From the NCBI GenBank assembly GCA_039192515.1, contig JBCCXA010000018.1, forward strand, positions 1 through 64,000: 64,000 nt of DNA. The letters run 5' to 3'. Made by a program: the position numbers and the translations under genes. Below the pieces are notes generated by a model. It saw only the letters and a list, made by a program, of their open reading frames with translations. It did no database searches and had not been told where the DNA came from. Of this stretch, positions 27,151 through 36,343 are shown piece after piece. The stretch is from Verrucomicrobiota bacterium (GTDB lineage Bacteria > Verrucomicrobiota > Verrucomicrobiia > Methylacidiphilales > JBCCWR01). Within the stretch, counting starts at the first letter, position 1. Each line of letters starts with the position of its first letter.

Positions 27151-29614
27151 TGAGATACAACACGATCATGAGCAGGAAGGTGGACGTCAGACATCTGTAG
27201 AACCTTTTATTTCCACCATTTCCGCAGCGAAAGACAAGAAAGCTATTCCCTACACCATAACTCTTCCACTGCTAGGAAGCGTGATTTTGTTCATTTCGCT
27301 ATTGATCCCTAGCCAAGAGGAAATTATAGAAAGAATGTTAATGGATGAGGAATTTGACCGCCTCAAAGAAGTCATCGCTTCTATTCCTGAACAAACCAGA
27401 CCCTCCAATTCCTTAATTTTCACTATTGCGGAACTTAGGATCGACCGCCGAGATGCTCAAAGCACGAACGACTCAAAACACCTAGCAGATAGTAGCTCGA
27501 AAAAGCTTTTAGAAAGAAATCTCAGAGCCTACCAGCAATTCGAATACCCTGAAGACTTCGCTATCGAATTAGGACAAACTCTTGGAGCAACCCCTTCGCT
27601 TAAAATATGTTCAAATTACTTTCCAAATATCTCACAAACCCTATCAAAGCAAGATTTCGCCATCTTTTCAGAAAATCTCAAAGAGCAATCTCAAGCATTA
27701 GGTAATCCAGTACCAAGGATTTTTCTCAAACGCCACCAAATAGAAGAAGGAGACCGCTCGACTAAAAACCTCAAAGAGCTTATTGGATTGTGGCGATCTC
27801 AGAACAAACCAGAAGAAGCGCTTGCAGATATTAATACTTTTCTCGACCGTGTTAGGCCTTATGAAGAGCACCTAGCCGAGCTGGGTTCTATTTATCACGA
27901 AAAACTCAAACTCTTGCGCGAAGTCAACCTATCAGGCCAAGCCTTTGAATTGCTGGCAAAGCACAGAGACCATTTTGAGCACCAACTAGGGATTAAAGAA
28001 ACCTTTGATTTACTGGAAATAGTTGGCTTGCAGGCTGGAAGAGCCAAAGAGCTCCTACCTATCTACCTAGCTTGGACTCAACGCTTTCCTAAAGATCAAG
28101 CAACACTCCGAAAATATGCTGAGTTATCACTGGCCCTAGGCGAGGAAGAACAAGCTCTTTATGTATATCAGCGCCTTGTACAATTTGATTCTTCCAATCC
28201 AGTACACCGGCTCCAGCTTGCCCAAATTTTAGAGTGGAATGATCAGCCAAGCAAAGCATTTCATCACTATCGTATATTAGCACTCCAAGGAAATGAGCTT
28301 GCTTTAGACCGAATGATTGCCCTCAATCCAGGGCTCTTCCGTGACATGGACCTGATTGAGGCCATAGAGTACCAACTCGGGAAATCTCAGCTTAAAAACT
28401 CAGAGCAGCGCCAACCTCAACTAACCCTGACGCTTGCTAACCTGCTTGTCCAACAAGGTGCTTATCAAAAGGCTCAAGCAAGATACTTGGAATACCTTAA
28501 CTCATCTGCACTCATCTCCAACACAGACCGGACCCATGTCCTTGTGCAAATTGCCGCTTTAGAAACCGAAATGAACCATTTTCCTGAGGCTATCGCCATA
28601 TATCATAAGGTTCTCGGCGACAACCCAGATCATCATCTGGCCACTTTCCGCCTCGCTCAAATGGAAGTCCTTTTGGGCGATTACGAAAACGCCACGGCTC
28701 GCCTACGATTGCTATCTGAAAAGACAAAACACTCCGAAGTTATTAAGCAATATCTCACAATCTCAAAGTCACTCGGATATATCGATGATATCATCAGGGC
28801 AAATGAGCTTCTCTTAGCTGTTTCTTCAGCAGACGAACTAGATGCTGAAAACTATCAAACCCTGGCTTACTACTATCAACTTAGTGACCAGAGCGATGCA
28901 GCTCTACATACTATCAATCTTGCACAGCAAAAATACCCTAATGACCATGAACTGAAGTTGAATCTTGCACAAATGTTCTATGACCAAGGAGAGTTTGAGC
29001 AGTCCCTTGCTACCCTAGAACCAACCTTATCGGAAAACCCGTCTACCAAAGCACAAATTCTTTATCTCTACTTGTTATTGGCCACGGAACAGGACAGCAA
29101 AGCTTATAGTTATATCAAGGAATCTGATCCGACCTTCCTGGAGCAACAAGAACTAGCACCCACTCTTGCTTACATTTATCTGCGAGCCGGAAATCTACAA
29201 AAAGCACGGGAGCTTTACTTGATTCTCTATGAAAAGGATCCTACAAAAATCGAAATAGCAGAAAGCTTAGCGTACATTTATGATAAAATGTACGATCGTC
29301 AGGCAGCTGTTGATCTCATCAAAAGCTTTGATTTTGGGAATAACCCTCGGTTCCTAAGACTAGCAGCCCAGCTTTATTCTAAACTTAATTTTCACAAAAA
29401 AGCATTGCTCCACATGGAACAATACTGTCGTGTTGAAAGTAAACTTGACAGTGACTCTTGGAGATTGTTAGCCGAGCTTTTAGAGCAGTCTGGAAATAGC
29501 CAAAAAGCTAAACAGGCCTATGAAAGAGCTCTTTCGGAAACAGTAAAAGATCTAAAAAAATCTGATTCTCTTACAGATCATCATAATAGATTAAATCCAA
29601 AAAGTATGATTTAG
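27143..29614 (+). CDS. PelB-like TPR protein (N-terminal part of a split PelB)
   Basis: 823 residues. A cytoplasmic head of about 35 residues, one membrane helix (TITLPLLGSVILFISLLIP), and then a long periplasmic superhelix of TPR-like units to the end. Units include EEALADINTFLDRVRPYEEH, EEQALYVYQRLVQFDSSNP, FPEAIAIYHKVLGDNPDHH and SQKAKQAYERALSE. This is the layout of the N-terminal two-thirds of PelB, whose TPRs bind PelA and guide the polymer. In Pseudomonas the barrel is fused; here it is encoded by the next gene, 12 bases downstream. It overlaps the pelA-like gene by 8 bases, so translation is coupled. Confidence 0.85.
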   Translation: MSNEIQHDHEQEGGRQTSVEPFISTISAAKDKKAIPYTITLPLLGSVILFISLLIPSQEEIIERMLMDEEFDRLKEVIASIPEQTRPSNSLIFTIAELRIDRRDAQSTNDSKHLADSSSKKLLERNLRAYQQFEYPEDFAIELGQTLGATPSLKICSNYFPNISQTLSKQDFAIFSENLKEQSQALGNPVPRIFLKRHQIEEGDRSTKNLKELIGLWRSQNKPEEALADINTFLDRVRPYEEHLAELGSIYHEKLKLLREVNLSGQAFELLAKHRDHFEHQLGIKETFDLLEIVGLQAGRAKELLPIYLAWTQRFPKDQATLRKYAELSLALGEEEQALYVYQRLVQFDSSNPVHRLQLAQILEWNDQPSKAFHHYRILALQGNELALDRMIALNPGLFRDMDLIEAIEYQLGKSQLKNSEQRQPQLTLTLANLLVQQGAYQKAQARYLEYLNSSALISNTDRTHVLVQIAALETEMNHFPEAIAIYHKVLGDNPDHHLATFRLAQMEVLLGDYENATARLRLLSEKTKHSEVIKQYLTISKSLGYIDDIIRANELLLAVSSADELDAENYQTLAYYYQLSDQSDAALHTINLAQQKYPNDHELKLNLAQMFYDQGEFEQSLATLEPTLSENPSTKAQILYLYLLLATEQDSKAYSYIKESDPTFLEQQELAPTLAYIYLRAGNLQKARELYLILYEKDPTKIEIAESLAYIYDKMYDRQAAVDLIKSFDFGNNPRFLRLAAQLYSKLNFHKKALLHMEQYCRVESKLDSDSWRLLAELLEQSGNSQKAKQAYERALSETVKDLKKSDSLTDHHNRLNPKSMI

Positions 29615-29626
29615 ATTTTTCCCAAT

Positions 29627-31306
29627 GTGTCCAAAAATCATATAGTCTATTTTCAATTTTTTTTGACAAATCAAGAGCATCTTTTTGGAACCTACTGTCA
29701 AAAAATAATTAAAAGTAAAAAAATATTAATACCATTATTAGCATTTTACTTTTGGACTCTCCTACCTCTTTTCGCTGAGTTTGAGCCCTTTTCTCAAAGG
29801 GATTCGTTAAACCCTCCCTATGCGACCGAAGAGGAGTTACTAGAGAAATTCCCCACCCTGGATCAAGTTTCTCAAAGGGAGATCACCTATCTCTATGCCA
29901 AACTGAATAAAACGAGACTGGCAAACCATTTAGGAGAGGAAATTCTAAGAAAACACCCACTTGATCGAGACACTCTCATTGTGCTTGTCTCTATGTATCA
30001 AGCAAATCAAGACGGTCCCATGACGGAAAAATATGCTCGTAAGCTCTTGGAAATAGAAAAAGAGGACCCGGAGGGACTCTACTATCTGGGCTTCGCCATG
30101 CTATTGCAGCGCCACTATGCGGAAGCAGAAAAGATCTATCTCAAAATGCAAGCTAAGTACAAGAATCCTGCCGATTTTCCTCATAAAGCAGACCTCGCTC
30201 GTGCTTCTCATCGAGCTGGCAGCTGGCAAAATGCCATCTCCGTCTACCGCAAGATGCTTTTAGATCCTTCGGTTCAAGGAGAACTGCGTCATGACGCACG
30301 CATTGCTTTAGAAGAGCTTTATGTCAGACACCTGCCCCATCTTAGAGCTCGAGCAGAGTACTTCTCTCTAACTCAAGGGAAAATCTTGCGAGAAGAAGTG
30401 ACTTATAAACAACATGTTACTCTCAACCATCGTATGTCTATCGATATCCGGCGAGATGACATTTGGCAGGATGGGGATACATTAGTTCAAACAAGAGATG
30501 AAGGTCGAACCCAAGCACTTGCCGGAGTTGAAATTCGTCACCACCCTCAATTTTTTAGCACCTATAAGTTAGGTGGCGGCGAAAGTGCCACAGGAAGCAA
30601 TAATCAGCACTCACGACTCATTGCTAGTTTCGAATTACGTCACCTCCTGGAACCTGAAAGAGAAAAGTATGTTTATCTTGGATTTCATTATAATGACCGG
30701 GCAACCGACAGCATCAATCTCGAGCTCCTAGATGGTCGCCAAAATCAAATAGCACTGGGAACTTTATATCAGATAAACCGAGACACCGTTGCTCGTGCAG
30801 AGCTTAACCTCAGGCAACTCACTTTAGGCGATGGGTTTGAAGAAAAACTTTACGGAGAATCTGTCGGCTTTGAATGGGCAATAGATCGCTCCATCTTTAA
30901 TGAGCCGGTTCAAGTGATTTTGACCTACTCTGGTGAGTATATGGCACTGGCAAGAAGCACAAGTGATTTTACCCTTGTCGATCCCATTTTTAAAGATAAT
31001 GCAGATCTTTCTCTGAGACAGGATGTTCTTGATGGCTTGGTTGACTCCGAAATCCACCGACATCAATTCACCACCACAATGATCAGTGATATTACCAATC
31101 AGTGGAGCTTTGAAGTATCTTCGAATGTTGGTTACTCCTTACCTGCCGATGAAAACCCTTTTTATGGTTTCCGTTCAGCCACCACCTACTATTTCACCAA
31201 AAGCATTTCTCTTCGACTTGAAGCAGGTTATTCCAGCGATGCCTCTAGCAGTAATGCGGGCGCAGAATCGCAAGATGTTGCTCTAGAGCTTAATGCCTTT
31301 TTTTAG
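29627..31306 (+). CDS. PelB-like outer-membrane barrel (C-terminal part of a split PelB)
   Basis: 559 residues. The GTG at 29627 is the first start, but the true start is uncertain; a hydrophobic signal segment (KKILIPLLAFYFWTLLPLFA) lies at about 31-50. Residues 60-240 hold TPR-like pairs (EKYARKLLEIEKEDPEGLYY, WQNAISVYRKMLLDP). From about 245 the sequence is strand-rich, with THYKQHVTLNH-like and MSIDIRRDDIWQ pieces, AGVEIRHHPQFFSTYKLGG, and a terminal DVALELNAFF with aromatic end. That matches the PelB C-terminal region and barrel that exports the polymer. A repeat copy starts 15 bases after the stop, before pelC. Confidence 0.83.
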   Translation: MSKNHIVYFQFFLTNQEHLFGTYCQKIIKSKKILIPLLAFYFWTLLPLFAEFEPFSQRDSLNPPYATEEELLEKFPTLDQVSQREITYLYAKLNKTRLANHLGEEILRKHPLDRDTLIVLVSMYQANQDGPMTEKYARKLLEIEKEDPEGLYYLGFAMLLQRHYAEAEKIYLKMQAKYKNPADFPHKADLARASHRAGSWQNAISVYRKMLLDPSVQGELRHDARIALEELYVRHLPHLRARAEYFSLTQGKILREEVTYKQHVTLNHRMSIDIRRDDIWQDGDTLVQTRDEGRTQALAGVEIRHHPQFFSTYKLGGGESATGSNNQHSRLIASFELRHLLEPEREKYVYLGFHYNDRATDSINLELLDGRQNQIALGTLYQINRDTVARAELNLRQLTLGDGFEEKLYGESVGFEWAIDRSIFNEPVQVILTYSGEYMALARSTSDFTLVDPIFKDNADLSLRQDVLDGLVDSEIHRHQFTTTMISDITNQWSFEVSSNVGYSLPADENPFYGFRSATTYYFTKSISLRLEAGYSSDASSSNAGAESQDVALELNAFF

Positions 31307-31320
31307 AGTTTCTTAAAACG

Positions 31321-31360
31321 GATGATGTCAAAGAAGTTGAGCGAGATGTTTCCTAGATCT
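31321..31360 (+). repeat. Degenerate dispersed repeat, short copy 4
   Basis: GATGATGTCAAAGAAGTTGA then GCGAGATG, the same left-end block as the copies at 12031, 17661 and 62757, starting 14 bases after the pelB-like barrel stop. Similarity ends after about 40 bases. It lies between the barrel gene and pelC-like and so interrupts the Pel cluster. Confidence 0.6.
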
Positions 31361-31479
31361 TTGAATCTTTATAGTATCCATCTAGTTTTATCATGCAGAG
31401 CAACTTTCTGAGCAAATGAATCTCACTTCTTTTTGTTTCTATTAAAAAAAAAACATTTCCGGCCTATATCTATAAGAGA

Positions 31480-32001
31480 ATGCTATCACGTCCGATTATC
31501 GCAGTTGTATGTCCCATGATCTTGGTTAGCTGTGCTTCTACCATTGAAACAGCCCAGAACCAACAGGTCTATTTAAACAACCAACCCCTGTTGCTCATCC
31601 CTTTTACCAATGCGACTCACGATGAAAATGCGGGAATTGCCATTACTGAGTTATTACATAGCCAGCTAAGAAAATATGGCATCTCGGTTCAACGTCTCGA
31701 ACAACCGAATGACCAACAACAGTTTCTCGCTATTACTCAAAAGACCGAGTCCGAGTATCTGAAAATTGCCCAAGAGATGAAGATTCCCTACCTTCTTTTA
31801 GGCACTGTGATTGAATATCGCTACAAAGTGGATTTAGATGCGGATCCTGCTGTAGCCATCACAGTTCATATTCTAGATAGTCAAACAGGCCAAACCGTAT
31901 GGAATGGCACAGCAAATAATACAGGCGTAGGATTTAGTTCTCTAGGTTCCGTCTCTCAGGAGCTTATTCGAGACTTTACTGAGCGAATGCCTATTGAATA
32001 A
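31480..32001 (+). CDS. pelC: PelC-like outer-membrane lipoprotein
   Basis: 173 residues. The signal peptide ends with lipobox LVSC, C18 being the lipidated Cys. The mature domain carries LLLIPFTNATHDENAGIAITELLHSQL, then PYLLLGTVIEYRYKVDLDADPAVAI and LDSQTGQTVWNGTA. The LxGTVxEYRYKVxLDxxPAV segment is close to the corresponding PelC segment. PelC forms a periplasmic ring that funnels cationic polymer to the PelB pore. It is separated from the barrel gene by about 170 bases including a repeat copy, so it may have its own promoter. pelD, pelE, pelF and pelG are not in the window. Confidence 0.85.
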   Translation: MLSRPIIAVVCPMILVSCASTIETAQNQQVYLNNQPLLLIPFTNATHDENAGIAITELLHSQLRKYGISVQRLEQPNDQQQFLAITQKTESEYLKIAQEMKIPYLLLGTVIEYRYKVDLDADPAVAITVHILDSQTGQTVWNGTANNTGVGFSSLGSVSQELIRDFTERMPIE

Positions 32002-32197
32002 AGTCATTGGCCAGCACATTTCAAAGCTGACTTTTTTTAAAAAATCGATCCGTCTCCATTTGAAATAAGTAGAATCTATCATACTTTTTAGTAGTTCTAT
32101 TGAATTCAATAGCGTTAACTTTGTTGGAATGGGGAAACCAACTTCGCGGCATTTGCAAAACACATTGAACACAAACTAGATTAAGGAGATAAATCAA

Positions 32198-32776
32198 ATG
32201 ATAAAAAAAACGATTCATAAATTATTACCTGGGCTTTCTGGCCTTATACTTACAAGCACATTAATAGCTGGAGAAAATTCTAATCTATCAGCTCACAGTG
32301 GAACGCTTCCAAGTGGACCTGAAATTACAGAAGCCGATATTAGCGCAGCACAAGATATGTGGGGCAGTGCCGTTGTCAAAATAGGAGCCTCGGGTGATAA
32401 AGCTACTGAAGTTGCCAAAGAAGCAGCCAAAGCTGCTTATGCTTTCGAACTTGGACCTATTCAATTCAAACCTACTTTAGCTTCAGAGCAACCATTTCGC
32501 CCTGATCTTGAAGGAACGCTATCATATTTTGTATCAGGTAATGAAAAATATGAGGAAGACAAAGGTTTCGCTCTCAAGCCTTGGACAAACGTTCGTTTTG
32601 ATAACCATAATGTCAAAATTTTCGGGAACAAAGCAATAGCTATGGGACATTATTACTTTACTGACTCTAACGGCAAGGAAACCAAAGTTGAGTATACCAA
32701 AGGTTATGTAAAAACTGATGATGGAAGAGTTCTTATCTTTTTACAAGATTCCTCACTACCATACGCTAACAGCTAA
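32198..32776 (+). CDS. Secreted SnoaL/NTF2-like protein
   Basis: 192 residues with a signal peptide (MIKKTIHKLLPGLSGLILTSTLIAG). The mature part begins ITEADISAAQDMWGSAVVKIG and continues with an alpha+beta pattern (FELGPIQFKPTLASEQPFRP, GTLSYFVSG, VRFDNHNVKIFGNKAIAMGHYYFTDSNG) that looks like the SnoaL/NTF2 cone fold. I cannot assign a reaction. The start is well supported by AAGGAG, 9 bases before the ATG. A strong terminator follows at 32834-32869, so it is a single-gene transcript or the last gene after pelC. Confidence 0.75.
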   Translation: MIKKTIHKLLPGLSGLILTSTLIAGENSNLSAHSGTLPSGPEITEADISAAQDMWGSAVVKIGASGDKATEVAKEAAKAAYAFELGPIQFKPTLASEQPFRPDLEGTLSYFVSGNEKYEEDKGFALKPWTNVRFDNHNVKIFGNKAIAMGHYYFTDSNGKETKVEYTKGYVKTDDGRVLIFLQDSSLPYANS

Positions 32777-32833
32777 TAAGTTCCGTAGATCTCGCACTTG
32801 TTAACTAAGTAAAATCAAGCATTTCATAAAGTT

Positions 32834-32869
32834 ACTCGGATCATCCGATGTGTTGATCCGAGTTTTCTT
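32834..32869 (+). terminator. Rho-independent terminator
   Basis: A perfect 10-base inverted repeat, ACTCGGATCA and TGATCCGAGT, with a 10-base loop, is followed by TTTTCTT. It lies 57 bases after the stop of the SnoaL-like gene on the same strand. Confidence 0.9.
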
Positions 32870-33040
32870 AACCTTTATGGTTTGTGAATGTCCTAGACTC
32901 TAGGATTTTCGTCTCAAGTAACATAGAGTTTTCTAAAGAAGTTTCACCTTTTCACGTATCTTCATTGATTCTCTTTTTCTGGTGATTAAAGCTTGTGCGT
33001 ATCTCTTTCAAACTCTGTAACATCATCTAGTTTCAATGAC

Positions 33041-33787
33041 CTAAAAGTCCTCATATTTTGGCAAAAAAGAACTGAATCCATTCGATAATTGCTCATGATA
33101 CTTGTCGCGCAGAGTGGAGGTTAATTTGTTTCTCAGGCTAGTCACACGACCTTTCCTTTGCCACTCTGCTACTGGCATGATGCCGATTAAACTGTTAGAA
33201 ACAAAAACCTCATCAGCTTGCTCAAGATCTTCTAGAAACCAAGCTCCTATTTCTACTTTTTGATCAGATTTTTCGATAACCCAGCGGCGCGTTACGCCTG
33301 CACGACAACCACAACTAATATCAGGTGTATAGGTAACACCATCTTTAACCCAAAAGATATTGCCCATAGAAGCTGAGGCAATCTCATGGCGTTCATTTAA
33401 GAGAATGCATTCATCTGTTTCAACTGACTCACGAGCCTGTACATGTAAAAGGTAGCTCATTGTCTTATAAAGTGCATCCCATGCCGTACTGTTCACATAG
33501 AAGGGACTAAGACTTAGAGTATAAAATTCTTTGGCTTTATTGGCTGAAAAAGTCCATAAGTCCCATGATTTCTCTCGGGTAGCAAACCATCTCCAAATGC
33601 CATTTTCCATGCCCGGTTTTAAATGAAACTTAGAAATGTCTACGGCTTGTATACCTAACGCCTCACAAGCACGCGTGAGTGATTCAAGATGCCAATCCTT
33701 CAAGATAGCCTTACCATCTTGAACTTTAATTGTTTCAAAGATGCCTCTTCCGAAACGTACTCCCTCATTCCAAGGATCTAAAGTCAT
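33041..33787 (-). CDS. pabC: Aminodeoxychorismate lyase-like class IV aminotransferase
   Basis: 248 residues, a little short for class IV PLP enzymes (about 270). It opens VRFGRGIFETIKVQDGK, has the probable PLP lysine K108 in LYKTMSYL, and EIASASMGNIFWVKDGVTYTPD, with AGVTRRWVIE and EVFVSNSLIGIMPV. These are the usual blocks of PabC and related BCAT-fold enzymes. The start overlaps the pabB stop by 4 bases (ATGA), which argues strongly for PabC: it splits aminodeoxychorismate into 4-aminobenzoate and pyruvate for folate synthesis. Confidence 0.9.
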   Translation of the reverse strand: MTLDPWNEGVRFGRGIFETIKVQDGKAILKDWHLESLTRACEALGIQAVDISKFHLKPGMENGIWRWFATREKSWDLWTFSANKAKEFYTLSLSPFYVNSTAWDALYKTMSYLLHVQARESVETDECILLNERHEIASASMGNIFWVKDGVTYTPDISCGCRAGVTRRWVIEKSDQKVEIGAWFLEDLEQADEVFVSNSLIGIMPVAEWQRKGRVTSLRNKLTSTLRDKYHEQLSNGFSSFLPKYEDF

Positions 33788-34950
33788 TTTAAAGCCTCAA
33801 GATAATCGTATTGATGGGAAAGCCTATAACTCTCGTATGCTTCAAGTAACGCTTGGGCTTTGTGCTCAGTTTCCTCGTACTCTTTATCGCCTATGGAGTC
33901 TGAGGTAATACCACTTCCTACTCCAAATGATAATTGTGCATTTTGATACTCAAAACTACGAATCGCAATGTTGAAATGGCTATCTCCATTAAAGCCAAAG
34001 TAACCGAGGCACCCTGTGTATGTGCCGCGCGAGGAGGTCTCTAGCTCACGAATAATCTCCATGGCTCTCTTTTTGGGCGCTCCGGTAATTGAACCTCCGG
34101 GAAAACAGGACTGTAAAACATCTACATGCGAGAGCTCAGGACGTATGGTTCCTTCTATGGTAGAATACAAATGAAAGACATGAGAAAAGGCTTCTCTCGC
34201 GACAAGATCCCTTACTCTTATAGAGCCATACTCACACACTTTACCCAGATCATTTCGCTCTAAATCCGTGATCATAACAAGCTCAGCAATTTCTTTTTCA
34301 TTATGCATCAGATCAAATGCATTCTGCTTATCCCTTGTCTCATCCCTATCACGAGGGCGAGTCCCCTTAATCGGTTGTGTCATGATTTGCTTGCCATGCA
34401 TTTGTAAAAAACATTCTGGCGAAGCACTGATAACAGAACGCTTTTGTCCAATAAATAGGCTCGACCTTGGGGCTTCTGTTAAGGCCCAAAGATGCTTAAA
34501 TAACTCCCACTCATCTAAATGTGGTTCCATAATATGATAATGACGGGCCAAATTAACCTGATAAATGTTTCCATCTGCAATGTGTTTCTGAGCGAGTTCT
34601 ACCTTATTACAGTAATCCTTTTCCGTCATGCTTTGTTGCCATAATTCACTACTCGATTGCTCAATGACAACCTCTTCTGGCAAAAGTTTATCTGCAGAAA
34701 TAACTTCAATCTCAGAACAGACGGCAAATTCAAAATGGCCTTCATAATCGACTCTACCAAAAACCGCTCCATGAGGATCCTGACCATCTGGAAGCACTTC
34801 ACGGTAATTTTCGATCACCTTGTTGATGCAATGCATTTCCTCTAGCGAACCAGAAATCCATTCTACCGGATTTTTAAAAACATAAAAACACTGCTCTTGA
34901 ACACGAGTGGCTGGCGCTGGGAAGAGTCCGACGGAATCTTTAACATTCAT
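33784..34950 (-). CDS. pabB: Aminodeoxychorismate synthase component I
   Basis: 388 residues, shorter than the usual 450 because the N-terminal beta domain is reduced. The chorismate-binding domain is complete: SASPECFLQMHGKQIMTQPIKGTRPRDRD, VMITDLERNDLGKVCEYGSI, VFHLYSTIEGTIR, CFPGGSITGAPKKRAMEII and GTYTGCLGYFGFNGD. The PIKGT signature, with lysine in the position used for catalysis by PabB, separates it from anthranilate synthase. The amidotransferase partner (PabA) is not in the window. It overlaps pabC at its end and the M16 peptidase gene at its start by 4 bases each. Confidence 0.92.
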   Translation of the reverse strand: MNVKDSVGLFPAPATRVQEQCFYVFKNPVEWISGSLEEMHCINKVIENYREVLPDGQDPHGAVFGRVDYEGHFEFAVCSEIEVISADKLLPEEVVIEQSSSELWQQSMTEKDYCNKVELAQKHIADGNIYQVNLARHYHIMEPHLDEWELFKHLWALTEAPRSSLFIGQKRSVISASPECFLQMHGKQIMTQPIKGTRPRDRDETRDKQNAFDLMHNEKEIAELVMITDLERNDLGKVCEYGSIRVRDLVAREAFSHVFHLYSTIEGTIRPELSHVDVLQSCFPGGSITGAPKKRAMEIIRELETSSRGTYTGCLGYFGFNGDSHFNIAIRSFEYQNAQLSFGVGSGITSDSIGDKEYEETEHKAQALLEAYESYRLSHQYDYLEALK

Positions 34951-36227
34951 AGTTGATTAAAAGGGGCTAACCACTTTTTTAATATACTTTGGGTAACTTC
35001 AGGTCCTATGCATGCTACAAAAGTTTTACCAGGCTGAAATAAATCTTGCGCAACACCTCTTACAGCCTCAGCAGTCACAGAATTCACCTCATCTATAACC
35101 TCATGGGGATCAAGAATTTCTTCTCGACCTATAATGCTCTCTCCCATCCACATCATTTGATTAGATGTGCTCTCTAACCCTAACTTAAGCTGCCCAATGA
35201 TATAGTCCTTAGCACGCTTTAATTCTGCGGAAGAAACCCTTGTGTTTTTGATCTTTGAGAGCTCTTTTGCGATGACCTTAAAAGCTTTTTCTATATTCAC
35301 CGCCTCTAGTCCTGCTTGGATATAAAAGGCTCCCGTATCATGAAAATGGCTAGCAGAAGTATGAACCGAATAGGCTAATCCATGTTTCTCACGAACAGTT
35401 TGAAATAGCCTAGAACTCATATTCCCTCCTAAAATAATACTCAATACGCGTTCAGCAAACCGCCGAGGATCCGTTCTTTTATAACCGCGCATCCCCATGG
35501 AAACATTCATTTGCTGAATCTCTTTAGGCTCAGCTAGACATTGCACTGTTTTATATGATCTCAATTTGAGTTTGAAAGAATCAGCCCTGTTACCCTGCCG
35601 CTCAATGTTCGTGTGTTTTTGAAGCAATTTCTGTAATCTGTGCTCCTCAAAGCAACCGGACACCGTCACGACTAGATTTTGAGGGATATAATGATTTTTC
35701 CAAAATTTTACCAAGGCTTGTTTGGTGAAATTTTCAACTGTCTGAACTGAGCCAGCAATCGGTCTGGAAAGGGAGTTACCCTTCCAGAGCAAGCTATTTA
35801 GCAGCTCACCTACATGCACATGCGGCTGATCCTCATACATCCGGATCTCCTCTTGAATAACACCTCTTTCACGCTCAACTTCTTCCTTAATAAAAGTTGA
35901 ATGCCAAAGCATATCGAACAATACATCAAGGGCCATTTCCAAATGATCACTACCAAGCCGAGCAAAATAACAAGTCATCTCCTCAGAAGTAAAAGCGTTT
36001 AAGTCCCCGCCAACACTTTCTACCGACTGGCTAATATCTAAAGCATTTCTTTTTCGAGTCCCCTTAAAAAGCATATGCTCGATAAAATGCGCTGCCCCAT
36101 TCAATATCTCTGGCTCGTGCCTTGATCCAACTCGAAACCATAAACCCACTGATGCACTCTCAACACCAGGCATAGCACAAAGACCTAGCGTAGATTGCCC
36201 GAGTTGATGCATCGAATAAATTGCCAT
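34947..36227 (-). CDS. M16-family zinc peptidase, single-chain type
   Basis: 426 residues, one M16B unit of two related domains. The inverted zinc motif HxxEH is H47-F-I-E50-H51 in GAAHFIEHMLFKGT, with the distal glutamate in RGVIQEEIRMYED. The C-terminal half shows LGGNMSSRLFQTVREKHGLAYSV, the usual R/Y substrate-binding motif. No signal peptide, so cytoplasmic, like YmxG/PqqF-type processing proteases. It is first in the coupled run M16-pabB-pabC. Its start is 117 bases from the divergent dgt gene. Confidence 0.92.
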   Translation of the reverse strand: MAIYSMHQLGQSTLGLCAMPGVESASVGLWFRVGSRHEPEILNGAAHFIEHMLFKGTRKRNALDISQSVESVGGDLNAFTSEEMTCYFARLGSDHLEMALDVLFDMLWHSTFIKEEVERERGVIQEEIRMYEDQPHVHVGELLNSLLWKGNSLSRPIAGSVQTVENFTKQALVKFWKNHYIPQNLVVTVSGCFEEHRLQKLLQKHTNIERQGNRADSFKLKLRSYKTVQCLAEPKEIQQMNVSMGMRGYKRTDPRRFAERVLSIILGGNMSSRLFQTVREKHGLAYSVHTSASHFHDTGAFYIQAGLEAVNIEKAFKVIAKELSKIKNTRVSSAELKRAKDYIIGQLKLGLESTSNQMMWMGESIIGREEILDPHEVIDEVNSVTAEAVRGVAQDLFQPGKTFVACIGPEVTQSILKKWLAPFNQL

Positions 36228-36343
36228 AAAGTCCCCAACCTAGAACTCGGGCATGCGCTTGTCAAATAGGAGAATGCGTTACCCATTATTTTACTTCTGA
36301 TAATTTCTGCGAATTCCACTGGACAGCATGCGCTACATTTAAC

